A DNA stretch of 64,000 nucleotides from Begonia masoniana. Its lineage: Eukaryota > Streptophyta > Magnoliopsida > Cucurbitales > Begoniaceae. The notes under the pieces are model-generated. The model ran no database searches. It was not told the DNA's origin and worked only from the letters and a program-made list of their open reading frames with translations. Below are positions 29,690 through 41,950 of this stretch, in pieces. The stretch is from contig CM039503.1 of the NCBI GenBank assembly GCA_022432975.1, positions 43,105,869 through 43,169,868 on the forward strand, read 5' to 3'. The translations under genes and the position numbers were made by a program. The number at the start of each line of letters is the position of its first letter. Within the stretch, counting starts at the first letter, position 1.

Positions 29690-32272
29690 TCCCTCGGTTC
29701 CATTGGGAGTGGGATCAATTTCCCAAAGTCATACATCTTCTTCATCGATTAAGGGGCGGATTAGTTCCCTTAATAGTTGATCTGATCCTATATTCCATTG
29801 GGAAGCAGATCAATTTCCCAAAGTCATACATCCTCTTCATTGATTAAGGGGGCGGATTAGTTCCCTTAACAGTTGATCTAGTCCTATATTCCATTGGGAA
29901 GCGGATCAATTTCCCAAAGTCATACATCCTCTTCATTGATTAAGGGGGCGGATTAGTTCCCTTAACAGTTGATCTGATCCTATATTCCATTGGGAAGCGG
30001 ATCAATTTCCCAAAGTCATACATCCTCTTCATTGATTAAGGGGGCGGATTAGTTCCCTTAACAGTTGATCTGATCCTATATTCCATTGGGAAGCGGATCA
30101 ATTTCCCAAAGTCATACATCCTCTTCATTGATTAAGGGGCGGATTAGTTCCCTTAACAGTTGATCTGATCCTATATTCCATTGGGAAGCGGATCAATTTC
30201 CCAAAGTCATACATCCTCTTCATTGATTAAGGGGCGGATTAGTTCCCTTAACAGTTGATCTGATCCTATATTCCATTGGGAAGCGGATCAATTTCCCAAA
30301 GTCATACATCCTCTTCATTGATTAAGGGGCGGATTAGTTCCCTTAACAGTTGATCTGATCCTATATTCCATTGGGAAGCGGATCAATTTCCCAAAGTCAT
30401 ACATCCTCTTCATTGATTAAGGGGCGGATTAGTTCCCTTAACAGTTGATCTGATCCTATATTCCATTGGGAAGCGGATCAATTTCCCAAAGTCATACATC
30501 CTCTTCATTGATTAAGGGGCGGATTAGTTCCCTTAACAGTTGATCTGATCCTATATTCCATTGGGAAGCGGATCAATTTCCCAAAGTCATACATCCTCTT
30601 CATTGATTAAGGGGCGGATTAGTTCCCTTAACAGTTGATCTGATCCTATATTCCATTGGGAAGCGGATCAATTTCCCAAAGTCATACATCCTCTTCATTG
30701 ATTAAGGGGCGGATTAGTTCCCTTAACAGTTGATCTGATCCTATATTCCATTGGGAAGCGGATCAATTTCCCAAAGTCATACATCCTCTTCATTGATTAA
30801 GGGGCGGATTAGTTCCCTTAACAGTTGATCTGATCCTATATTCCATTGGGAAGCGGATCAATTTCCCAAAGTCATACATCCTCTTCATTGATTAAGGGGC
30901 GGATTAGTTCCCTTAACAGTTGATCTGATCCTATATTCCATTGGGAAGCGGATCAATTTCCCAAAGTCATACATCCTCTTCATTGATTAAGGGGCGGATT
31001 AGTTCCCTTAACAGTTGATCTGATCCTATATTCCATTGGGAAGCGGATCAATTTCCCAAAGTCATACATCCTCTTCATTGATTAAGGGGCGGATTAGTTC
31101 CCTTAACAGTTGATCTGATCCTATATTCCATTGGGAAGCGGATCAATTTCCCAAAGTCATACATCCTCTTCATTGATTAAGGGGCGGATTAGTTCCCTTA
31201 ACAGTTGATCTGATCCTATATTCCATTGGGAAGCGGATCAATTTCCCAAAGTCATACATCCTCTTCATTGATTAAGGGGCGGATTAGTTCCCTTAACAGT
31301 TGATCTGATCCTATATTCCATTGGGAAGCGGATCAATTTCCCAAAGTCATACATCCTCTTCATTGATTAAGGGGCGGATTAGTTCCCTTAACAGTTGATC
31401 TGATCCTATATTCCATTGGGAAGCGGATCAATTTCCCAAAGTCATACATCCTCTTCATTGATTAAGGGGCGGATTAGTTCCCTTAACAGTTGATCTGATC
31501 CTATATTCCATTGGGAAGCGGATCAATTTCCCAAAGTCATACATCCTCTTCATTGATTAAGGGGCGGATTAGTTCCCTTAACAGTTGATCTGATCCTATA
31601 TTCCATTGGGAAGCGGATCAATTTCCCAAAGTCATACATCCTCTTCATTGATTAAGGGGCGGATTAGTTCCCTTAACAGTTGATCTGATCCTATATTCCA
31701 TTGGGAAGCGGATCAATTTCCCAAAGTCATACATCCTCTTCATTGATTAAGGGGCGGATTAGTTCCCTTAACAGTTGATCTGATCCTATATTCCATTGGG
31801 AAGCGGATCAATTTCCCAAAGTCATACATCCTCTTCATTGATTAAGGGGCGGATTAGTTCCCTTAACAGTTGATCTGATCCTATATTCCATTGGGAAGCG
31901 GATCAATTTCCCAAAGTCATACATCCTCTTCATTGATTAAGGGGCGGATTAGTTCCCTTAACAGTTGATCTGATCCTATATTCCATTGGGAAGCGGATCA
32001 ATTTCCCAAAGTCATACATCCTCTTCATTGATTAAGGGGCGGATTAGTTCCCTTAACAGTTGATCTGATCCTATATTCCATTGGGAAGCGGATCAATTTC
32101 CCAAAGTCATACATCCTCTTCATTGATTAAGGGGCGGATTAGTTCCCTTAACAGTTGATCTGATCCTATATTCCATTGGGAAGCGGATCAATTTCCCAAA
32201 GTCATACATCCTCTTCATTGATTAAGGGGCGGATTAGTTCCCTTAACAGTTGATCTGATCCTATATTCCATC
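29690..32272. repeat. 95-bp tandem repeat, about 27 units
   Basis: Unit begins attaaggggcggattagttc and recurs every 95 bp (e.g. 30131, 30226). The first three or four units are 96 bp with an extra G. Later ones are identical. The 5' LTR has only about three units (37235-37512). Confidence 0.97.
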
Positions 32273-32346
32273 AAGGTATACTTTAAGTCTCTACTTCCAA
32301 CTCGGGTTCTAAATAGTCTTTTAACTCCCCATTATGCAAACAAACC

Positions 32347-32390
<44 letters not shown>

Positions 32391-34054
32391 ATTATTCATA
32401 TCTTCCGAACCATTAACCTCAATTAGATTCTTGAATGTAATTTCTCACCTCGGGACTGTCAACTCTCATGGGTCTAAAATATTCAGGTTTATATTATTAT
32501 TTTCTCTTAACTTAGAACTTACCGATTGTAAGTCGACAATCTAGAGTGTCACTTTTGTTTGTCCTAAATTCCAATTCCTAGTAATGCTTCCTCGGTAATG
32601 AACATCATATCCTACATTCCGAATATAAGGTAAGTATTCTAGTCATCCATCTTCCATTTCAACCCCATGAATAATGAATCACTCGGCTGATTTGGATCTT
32701 AAATACTAGCTATTTCGTTTAAATAGGTCTTAATTGTCGCTTCAATGGGAGTAGATTATAAGATAGTTACTTCATCCTCTTTAAATTCTTCTACTATGTC
32801 ATAAGACATATTTTAACACTTCTCTTACCTAACCGTCTTACAACCACTCATTTCTAAGTGTTCCACTAAATTTGATCACTCCTTGTAACTAGTTCATTGT
32901 AGTGTTATTGAGTTAAGTCCGTTCAATTCCGCACGAAGCAGCACATAAATCACCCCAGTCTTCAATTTTCTCCCCGAACTTCCATATCTACATTCATTAT
33001 ATTTGACAAACTTTTACCTCATTCATCTCCAAATACCACTGAGTTTTCCTTCGGTCTAAATTAAATCATCATAACTGTACCCTTCTTACATTCAGCGATT
33101 TACAATTTCTTTAGCTTCACTAAATCCATTATAACCTCAACTTTCAAAATTGCCAGACATAGTTTTATCCCTAAGTCCCCTGAAACAAATTCATTCAACC
33201 CTTAAATTTTCTATTTCCAAATCCTCTAAATTTCCTCAATGCAGCTACGCTACATACGTAGGAGGAACATTCTTGCCTTAAGTCTCCAAACAAACCAAAC
33301 TTCTAAGTACTCAAATAATAAATTTCAATTCCTAAAAATAACATCTAACCCAACGACTCCTTTCACTACCTAAAAATGTACACCTTCCCACAAACTAAGA
33401 CATAAGTCCCCAACTTCTTAGTGATAAATTACATTCTCAAAAAAAAAAAAAAATTATTATTCATATCTTCCGAACCATTAACCTCAATTAGATTCTTGAA
33501 TGTAATTTCTCACCTCGGGACTGTCAACTCTCATGGGTCTAAAATATTCAGGTTTATATTATTATTTTCTCTTAACTTAGAACTTACCGATTGTAAGTCG
33601 ACAATCTAGAGTGTCACTTTTGTTTGTCCTAAATTCCAAATTCCTAGTAATGCTTCCTCGGTAATGAACATCATATCCTACATTCCGAATATAAGGTAAG
33701 TATTCTAGTCATCCATCTTCCATTTTCAACCCCATGAATAATGAATCACTCGGCTGATTTGGATCTTAAATACTAGCTATTTCAGTTTAAATAGGTCTTA
33801 ATTGTCGCTTCAATGGGAGTAGATTATAAGATAGTTACTTCATCCTCTTTAAATTCTTCTACTATGTCATAAGACATATTTTAACACTTCTCTTACCTTA
33901 ACTCGTCTTACAACCACTCATTTCTAAGTGTTCCACTAAATTTTGATCACTCCTTAGTACTACCAAACCCCTGGATCTCTAATTTAAACCATCCTAAGCT
34001 ATTCATCATAACACTCGACAGTCTTCCCAAATACTGACTTCACTTTAACCAACT
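32273..34054 (-). other. Non-coding interior of element B with internal duplication
   Basis: No pol motifs in any frame. A segment of about 505 bp occurs twice (32386-32890 and 33451-33957) with small indels; both copies start right after an A-run (32354-32388 and 33438-33453). This is the counterpart of the empty interior of element A. Confidence 0.8.
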
Positions 34055-34561
34055 TTAAGCAGACTCTGAATTAATCAGAACCGTACCTGACGCCTCGGTT
34101 GGCTGGTCATCGACACTCGACTCAATCATAGTGGATATCCTCAGTTTCACTTTCACAGCACCCTTCTTTAGAGCTGGGCAATCCATGTCAACATGGCCCA
34201 CATCATTGCAGTTAAAGCACCGAACGACTCTGGGCTTCGGGCAGCTTTTGAACTTGTGTCCAACTTCATCACAGTTGAAACACTTTCCTGAACTAATTCT
34301 GCACTCGCCCAGGTGATTCTTCAAACATACCGGGCACTAAGGAAACTTCCTGGTATTCCGCATATTCTTTCCTCTTCCATGGTTATTCTGGCCCTCCCTG
34401 ATCCTTTTCATCCCTTGTACTTCTCTGTTCAACAGTGTACTTATCTGCTCAGACTGTAGGCGCACTAATTCTGTTAACTGTCTGATCACACTCAGACCCT
34501 CCCCACTACTCAATTCTGGCCCTATACTCGATACTCTTGGTCTTCCTGGTCGTCTAGCCAT
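34055..34561 (-). pseudogene. gag: Truncated Gag (helix plus two zinc knuckles, no capsid) of element B
   Basis: The ATG at 34561 follows the possible leader intron. The frame is continuous to 34055 apart from one TAG at about 34333-34335. N-terminus MARRPGRPR resembles an AT-hook; residues about 25-50 give a helix with LVRLQSEQISTLLNR, like element A. Then come CPVCLKNHLGEC and two CCHC knuckles, CFNCDEVGHKFKSC and CFNCNDVGHVDMDC. The capsid region that should separate helix and knuckles is absent. About 168 codons in all. The stop codon makes it a pseudogene unless read through. Confidence 0.8.
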
Positions 34562-34573
34562 TTTGCTATATCC

Positions 34574-34633
34574 CTGGACAAGGTTAATTATTCTCATAAA
34601 TATCTACTAACTAAGGTTAACATAAACACTTAC
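34574..34633 (-). other. Possible 60-nt intron in the gag leader of element B
   Basis: Minus-strand donor attgtaagtg (GT at 34633) and acceptor ccttgtccag (AG ending at 34574), between primer site and gag ATG. It parallels the 71-nt candidate in element A. Short for a plant intron but possible. Confidence 0.4.
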
Positions 34634-34700
34634 AATTGTTAGAGTGCTCCCATGCGACGATCGGTATTGATGAGTAATCTTTTGAACGGTTTAACAAAAT

Positions 34701-34713
34701 GTCTCTGATACCA
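34701..34713 (-). promoter_or_regulatory. Primer-binding site of element B
   Basis: tggtatcagagac on the minus strand, 3 nt from the LTR end; initiator-Met tRNA type. Confidence 0.9.
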
Positions 34714-35664
34714 AACTGTCACGCCCCAAGTTTTCTGAACCCAGTTCGCTACTCACAATGCTGAACCACACTATGACATTCTGAGAAAATTTTAAAATTT
34801 CACTCAACGGTCAAAGTTTGACCCTTAAAACGTTAAAACTTGCAGCGGAAATTCATTTGAAAAAAAAATAACATTTATTAATTAATTAAAATATTAAAGT
34901 CAATCGGTTGAAAGAAAACAAAAGAAAACAGAACACCTCTACCACTGAACAGTGTCAGTTGAACAACATGTCGACTACCCGCATCCACCACTCAAGAAAA
35001 AAAAGACATCTACCGCAAAACAGTGACAGTCGAACGACACGTTGACTACCCACATCCACCGCTTAAGAAACAAAAGACATCTACCGCTAAACAGTGATAG
35101 TCGAACGACACGTCGACTACCCACATCCACCGCTCACGTCCACCGATCAAATCCTTCAAACGACAGTAACCCTCAGCATCCACAGATAGACTACATCCAC
35201 CGATAGACTACATCCACCGGTAGACTACATCCACCGTAGACTACATCCACCGGTAGACTACATCCACCGATAGACTACATCCACCGTAGACTACATCCAC
35301 CGTAGACTACATCCACCGATAGACTACATCCACCGATAGACTACATCCACCGATAACAGCTCAAAACAAAGAAAAACTTTGACTGCTAAAAAAACTTGTA
35401 AATACACTGTAATCATTCAAAATAGCTCAAATCCACAAATTTTGCTCCAAAATTCAGTAAAAGACCTAATTATAATCATCAAGTATCCTTTCCAGAAAAA
35501 TCCCCAAAATGAAATATAACCGAAATACTAAGGCTATCATGTCTTTAAAATTTTAAGCAAAAGTAACTGGACATTAGTTCATAACTTTCTAAAAATCCAA
35601 CAAAGCAACAACATCTAAACCAAATCATGTTTTCATAATCAGAACAAGAAAAACCACAGAGGTG

Positions 35665-36665
35665 TCCACCGATAGACTACATCCACCGATAGACTACATC
35701 CACCGTAGACTACATCCACCGATAGACTACATCCACCGATAGACTACATCCACCGATAGACTACATCCACCGTAGACTACATCCACCGATAGACTACATC
35801 CACCGATAGACTACATCCACCGATAGACTACATCCACCGATAGACTACATCCACCGATAGACTACATCCACCGATAGACTACATCCACCGATAGACTACA
35901 TCCACCGATAGACTACATCCACCGATAGACTACATCCACCGTAGACTACATCCACCGATAGACTACATCCACCGATAGACTACATCCACCGTAGACTACA
36001 TCCACCGATAGACTACATCCACCGTAGACTACATCCACCGATAGACTACATCCACCGATAGACTACATCCACCGTAGACTACATCCACCGATAGACTACA
36101 TCCACCGTAGACTACATCCACCGATAGACTACATCCACCGATAGACTACATCCACCGATAGACTACATCCACCGATAGACTACATCCACCGATAGACTAC
36201 ATCCACCGATAGACTACATCCACCGTAGACTACATCCACCGTAGACTACATCCACCGATAGACTACATCCACCGATAGACTACATCCACCGATAGACTAC
36301 ATCCACCGATAGACTACATCCACCGATAGACTACATCCACCGTAGACTACATCCACCGATAGACTACATCCACCGATAGACTACATCCACCGATAGACTA
36401 CATCCACCGATAGACTACATCCACCGATAGACTACATCCACCGATAGACTACATCCACCGATAGACTACATCCACCGATAGACTACATCCACCGATAGAC
36501 TACATCCACCGTAGACTACATCCACCGATAGACTACATCCACCGATAGACTACATCCACCGATAGACTACATCCACCGTAGACTACATCCACCGTAGACT
36601 ACATCCACCGTAGACTACATCCACCGATAGACTACATCCACCGATAGACTACATCCACCGATAGA
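35665..36665. repeat. 17/16-bp satellite array in 5' LTR of element B
   Basis: About 60 units of catccaccgatagacta mixed with the 16-bp form catccaccgtagacta. The G variant common in the 3' LTR is absent in this block. A smaller block at 35180-35355 holds both variants. Confidence 0.95.
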
Positions 36666-37637
36666 GACCTAATTCTAATCATCAAGTATTCCTTTCCCGA
36701 AAATCCCCAAAATGAATATAACCGAAATACTACGGCTATCACTTGTCTTTAAACTTTTAAGCAAAGCTAAACCTGGACATTAGTTCATAACTTTCTAAAA
36801 TCCAACAAAGCAAGCAACATCTAAAACCAAATCATGTTTTCCATAATCAGAACAAGAAAACCACAGAGGTGTTAAAAGATCACACACTACTGTTATTATT
36901 AAAATCCTCCGCACACTTCACCCAAAACACTTAACCATGAGACTTCACATACTGACATTTGTTAAACCGCCTCATCAGTGCATCAAACCGTGGCATAGAT
37001 GTGCTCCATCAACATCACCTATTCTTCTGTACACTCAGAGAAATTACCCATTCTTCTGTAAACTTAGAGAAATTACCTGTTGGGAACTCAACACCCACAT
37101 CACAAAACTCATCTATTAGCCTAATGCTAAATAAGTAGAGCATTAATGAAATGAAATGGCTAAACATAAATCATGTTCATGCAATTTCTACTTTCTCAAC
37201 TCAGTTGTGATTTCATTCGTAGATAATATGATCCCTCGGTTCCATTGGGAGTGGGATCAATTTTCTAATGTCATACATCTTCTTCATCGATTAAGGGGCA
37301 GATTAGTTTCCTTAACAGTTGATTTGATCCTATATTCCATTGGGAAGCAGATCAATTTCCCAAAGTCATACATCATCTTCATCGATTAAGGGGGTGGATT
37401 AGTTCCCTTAATAGTTGATCTGATCCTATATTCCATTGGGAAGCGGATCGATTTCCCAAAGTCATACATCCTCTTCATTGATTAAGGAGGCGGATTAGTT
37501 CCCTTAACAGTTGGTCTATTACAATCTGCTCATACCTTACCATGTCATTACATGTAAATTTATTTTCGTGTTCTTTCCAAAAACATGACACATTACATAC
37601 AAAAAACATTCAAACAAGCATAAACCTACTGTTTTGT

Positions 37638-37677
37638 GATGTAGAGCCAAAGGCACACACATACTCTACTTACCTGG
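37638..37677 (-). promoter_or_regulatory. Shared LTR box in element B 5' LTR
   Basis: Minus strand: ccaggtaagtag, then GCC-TTT-GGC, then TCTACATCAC. Confidence 0.6.
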
Positions 37678-38543
37678 CTTCCTGGAAATGCTAGGTTGTA
37701 AGCTACCTCAGAAGTTTGCTCACCTAAAGCCGTAAACAGAACATTAATCAAATCTTCACTAAGCTTAATCCTAAATCAACCAGAAATCTAAATAACTAGT
37801 TTGGAACTCTGATAATCGTGGATTCCCGATTTTTCACCAAAACCCGAATCTAATCTCATTCACGGCATTCCCACCACACACACATTGTACACCCTCTGTT
37901 ATCTTGCCACGAAAACACAAGGTAAACGAAGGAAACTCTCCTAGGCTGGAGAAATCGCTAGAGAAATCGGAGGGGAAATCTCCCAGAGCACTCTGCTGAG
38001 CTGAGAGCTGAAAAGGAAATGAGAAACAGTGGCGGCTAAACCTCATAAAATCCTCCCTTAAATACGTTATCCACTATAGATCTCTATTTATCATTTTGCC
38101 CTTATTTAGTCACTCATTAACCTAATCAATAATTCTCCCAATTTCATCCATAAAATATACACTATTAGTTGACAAGGTAAAATCGGTTCGATAGAACCGG
38201 GTGTTACAATTTTTTCATCAACTTTCTCTCAACTCTCTCTATCTACTTCAGCTTGCAAATTTTAGTGCTCATTGCTCAATTGATATCTTTTGTTTTTCTT
38301 TCAAATTTTCACATTTTTTCCATTCATTCAACAAAATATGTATTGCAGTTTATTTATTTAATGAATTTATAAATTGTTGATAATATTAGTTTTATGATTT
38401 AACATTTTTTTGTGATTTTTTATAGGTTTCGTATACATGGGATGATCACAAACTCACACCACCAATAAATTATTGTTAATCAATTGATTTTTGGTATCAT
38501 TTTCTTATTTGAAATTTACTTTAAAAATTAATTTTTAATAGTT

Positions 38544-40213
38544 ATGGATCCACATAATTATAATATTGATGATGATATTAAGAAAATTAGGGAAATAAAT
38601 CCTGCATTGTTAATAAGGCAATCATCTGCACAAACATCCACTTCATCACCTAAAAAAAAGAAACAAAATGTCTGAAGTATGGAAACATTTTGTAATGAAA
38701 GAAATTAAAATTGGTGGAAAAATAGAATCTATAGCTCAATGCAACTATTGTATTAAAAATTATGGATATATTTCCGGTAGTTCAACTAGCACACTCGGTA
38801 GGCATTATAAAAAATGTCACTTAAACAAACAAGTTGGAGACCTTACACAAAGATTATTGAATGCTAGTGGTAGTGACACTTTTTTGTATTCACAAAATAA
38901 AATGAGAGAAAGAATAGCAAAACTTGTAACACAATGTGAGTTGCCTTTAACGTTCACCGATAGTGATGAATATGAAAAATTTATGAAAGAGTATGCTACT
39001 CCTAATTTTAAACGTGTTCCTAGAAGTACAACTAAAAATGAACTAATTTCATTTCTTTCAAGCGCCTCTTCAATGTCTATTTGTATCACCTCTAATTTAT
39101 GAAGTGCACGTAATTCTATAGGCTATGTTGTTGTAACTTCTCATTTTATCGATGACTCTTGGCAATTAAATAAAAAAATTTTAAGATTTCGTAACTGTAA
39201 ATATCCACACACTGGTAATACTATTTATAGATATATTGTAATGATACTACGAGAATATTCTATTCAAGATAGAATATTTAGCATAACACTTGATAATGCT
39301 AGTACTAACGATATTGTTATTTCTCATTTTAAAAATTATTTTCAATTAGATACTACTCACGATTCTCTTTTTCATATGAGATATGTTTGTCATATTTTAA
39401 ATTTAGTTGTTAAAAATGGTATGACATATATTTCGCCTCATATTGAATTAATTAGATACATAATTTCTTATATAATTAAATCTAATTCGAGGCAACAAGA
39501 ATATAGAAATTTTTGTAAAGCTGTCCAACTTAAACCACGAAAATTAAAAATTGATGTAGATAATAGGTGAAATTCTACTTATTTAATGATAAATATTAAT
39601 CTTGATAAATCTAGTTGCGATGTATCTAATATATTTCTTAATTTTTTTAAAACCATTTTATGATGTTACAAATGAATGTTCGGGAATTTATTATCTCATT
39701 TCTCATCTTGTTCTCCCAATTTTTATAGACTTAACGGGTAATTTTGCACAATATCGACAAATAGATGAATTTAGAGATATACTTAATAAAATAGAAACAA
39801 AATTTAAAAAATATTGGTTTGACATTCCTCATATTTTTTGTTATGCATGTATAATAGATCTTAGATATAAATTAAGAGGAGTATGTCTCATGATTAATAA
39901 AATTTCTAATAATTTACATATTAATTATTTACTTTCTACGGATCAAATAATACATGAAATTGTTAGTTTATATTCTTCTTATGAATCTAAATATTCTAAT
40001 ATTAGTCGTTCACATGTTTCTTCACATGCTAGTTCAAGTAGTGGTGTAGAAATATTGTAGGTTCATAATTTGGTATTCATGATATTTGGAATCAATTAGA
40101 TACGGATGTTTACTCTAGTTTTATACGAAATAAACTAGATATTTATTTTGACACTCGATATCCATTTTCTCATGAAGAAAACTTTGATATTTTAGATTGG
40201 TGGAACCACATAT
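38544..40213 (+). pseudogene. hAT transposase with BED zinc finger (broken and truncated)
   Basis: The ATG at 38544 opens an acidic N-terminus (MDPHNYNIDDDIKKIREIN). An A-run indel near 38655 shifts the frame. The next block (38668-39102) carries a BED-type finger (CNYCIKNYG ... LGRHYKKCH, about 38740-38818). The core continues at 39120-39570 (HFIDDSWQLNKKILRFRN; LDNASTND), with a Trp-to-stop change at 39568-39570 where DTRWNSTY is usual. It goes on at 39640-40060 with a frameshift, and finally DIYFDTRYPFSHEENFDILDWW. The gene stops at 40213, where a solo LTR is inserted; only a few bases resume after 41916. At least three frame breaks, so dead. Confidence 0.9.
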
Positions 40214-41916
40214 TGTCAGGGTCGGGTCTGGCCCTCTGCCAGACCCCGACCTGCAGGATTCCCGAGGTGAGAATTATTCAACTATAGACCGACGACCATT
40301 CAACGCAACGACTTTCTTCTAACAATTTTTATGTGGCATCCTAAAATAGGAACTACCCTTCAAAAACATCAATACAGTAAACTATCCACTAACGTATTTT
40401 ACATCGAAACCTCAAAGTGTACAGTGAAAATAATATTTAAAATAAAAACAACGGTCACGACATGTGACTTTTCAAACCCACAAGACTATCAACCCATGAT
40501 CTTTTTCACCTATTCCTCGTTGTACGCATTACCTTGATCTTATGATTTCCTTCTCGGTTAACGTCCCCACTATCTGAAAATATATAAATATATCAACAAA
40601 TGAGCTTTACGCACAGTAAATAAATCTAACAGCTAGAATAGTTAATTCAAACTCTATCCTATAATCTAGGACCCAACATCCCTCCATCCATCTCTACTTT
40701 GATTTTCTTTCAAAGTCATTTAAATTTAACTCTGTTCAAAAACCTTTCGCATTACATAAAATACGTTTATTGAAATCGATATTTTAAAACCAATTTTTCC
40801 AATTAAAATCCAATACAATTTCAGTTAAACATTGCATTAAAAAAATCACCACGTCAAATATAAATCCATCGCATAATTTATCATTCATTGGTATTTGTTA
40901 AACATGCAATCCAATATCAACCTAACATGTATAACTATAACAAATCCCTACAGATTCTCGGGCATTCACCGGTCAGACTAAAACATAACCAACATAATTT
41001 ATTACACTTCTATCTCCAAAGCTTCAATAAAATTATCAATTCCCTATAAATAACCAAAGCAAATCACCAATATATATACATATATCTCCACCTAAATCAT
41101 ATGATAAAGCTTAAACTAAGTATTCTAAGTGTAAGATTCACTTACTGAAATTGTCGGTTCCTCCCCTTTACTCGAAATCTCCACCGACTCAAAAGATTTC
41201 TACACTAAAACGCTCATCTTGACTCACTGATCACTTTACTCTAAAGGGTGAATCGACGATTCGCACGTCTACCCCTCCTTTTTCTCTCTCTTTCCTCATG
41301 ATTTTCCCACAGTATTTCTTCTCTCTTGCTCTCTGGAATTCTCTTTTTGTTTCTTCTTCTCTTTTCTTCTTTCATTTTATTTCTTTTCCTTCTCTCTCTC
41401 TCTTCCACGTAAACACCACAACACAAAGCCACCTCACCTCTCATCAAAAACAAACCAAGGGTTAATTACCCTTTTATCATTCTTATCCATTCAAAATTAC
41501 CAATTTACAAGCGATCGATCAGCCATGCATTGGCCGATCAACCGGCTTCCATTTTAACCGACCGAGTCTTCCTTAGCCGATCAATCGCCTCTCCTTTGGC
41601 GATCGATCAACCAACTCTATATTTGCATTTCTTGTTTGTCAACACTTTGGCAATCGATCGCCCACCTTGGGCGATCGATCGGCCAAGTTGTAATATTTTT
41701 ACAACTTTCCAAAAATGTTAAATTTTATGTTTTAACTTATCCTTTCTTAAATTTGACTTTTTTCCAACATGTTTTCTTCAATTCTAAATTTACAATCTCA
41801 TTTATAACGTTCTCCAAATTTGTCAAATTCAACCAAAGACTTTATACAATTTATTTCCACAAAATATCCTCAAAATACTATTAAAATTGAGTTCTACAAA
41901 TTTTCAAACCGTTACA
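40214..41916 (-). mobile_element. Solo LTR in the hAT transposase, TSD catat
   Basis: Minus strand: starts TGTAACGG at 41916, ends CCTGACA at 40214. Perfect TSD catat at 40209-40213 and 41917-41921. The terminal 40 bp hold an imperfect hairpin (gtcgggtctggc / gccagaccccgac). It carries cgatcgatcg palindromes at 41505-41690. No internal domain remains. Confidence 0.93.
41505..41690. repeat. Cluster of CGATCGATC-type palindromes
   Basis: Five or six variants of ggcgatcgatcggcc within 185 bp. Same word as at 24585-24745 in an otherwise different LTR. Confidence 0.75.
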
Positions 41917-41950
41917 CATATTGCTCTGTGTAACGGGAGATGACGTGCTC

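Larger units (their letters stand above)
25838..32272 (-). repeat. 3' LTR of element B (6.4 kb, 5' end missing)
   Basis: It aligns with the 5' LTR through the terminal part, the 17-bp array and the 95-bp repeats. It breaks off in mid-unit at 32272, so the first 0.7 kb of the LTR (including the splice-site box) and the polypurine tract are lost. The segment between the arrays, present at 36667-37122 in the 5' LTR, is also missing; the 17-bp array runs straight into aatgctaaataag at 29580. Confidence 0.85.
25838..38208 (-). mobile_element. Element B: gag-only LTR retrotransposon in the hAT 5' leader
   Basis: The minus-strand 5' LTR is 34717-38208 (starts TGTAACACCCGG, ends GGCGTGACA). The truncated 3' LTR is 25838-32272 (ends GGGGCGTTACA). 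Flanks are A+T-rich: attttt at 25832-25837 and again at 38209-38214, consistent with a TSD. It has a primer-binding site, a gag with one in-frame stop, and no pol. Like element A it matches the TR-GAG layout. The LTR interiors are dominated by 17-bp and 95-bp arrays. Confidence 0.88.
34717..38208 (-). repeat. 5' LTR of element B (3.5 kb)
   Basis: It starts at 38208 (TGTAACACCCGG) and ends at 34717 (GGCGTGACA). It contains the splice-site box (37638), about three 95-bp units (37235-37512), and a 17/16-bp array in two blocks (35180-35355 and 35665-36665). A duplicated segment of about 205 bp follows each block (35458-35665 and 36663-36868). Confidence 0.88.

Noticed and set aside
41241..41453. 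Arg/Glu/Lys-rich frame on the minus strand
   Set aside because: CT-rich leader-like DNA inside a solo LTR; low complexity, no family.
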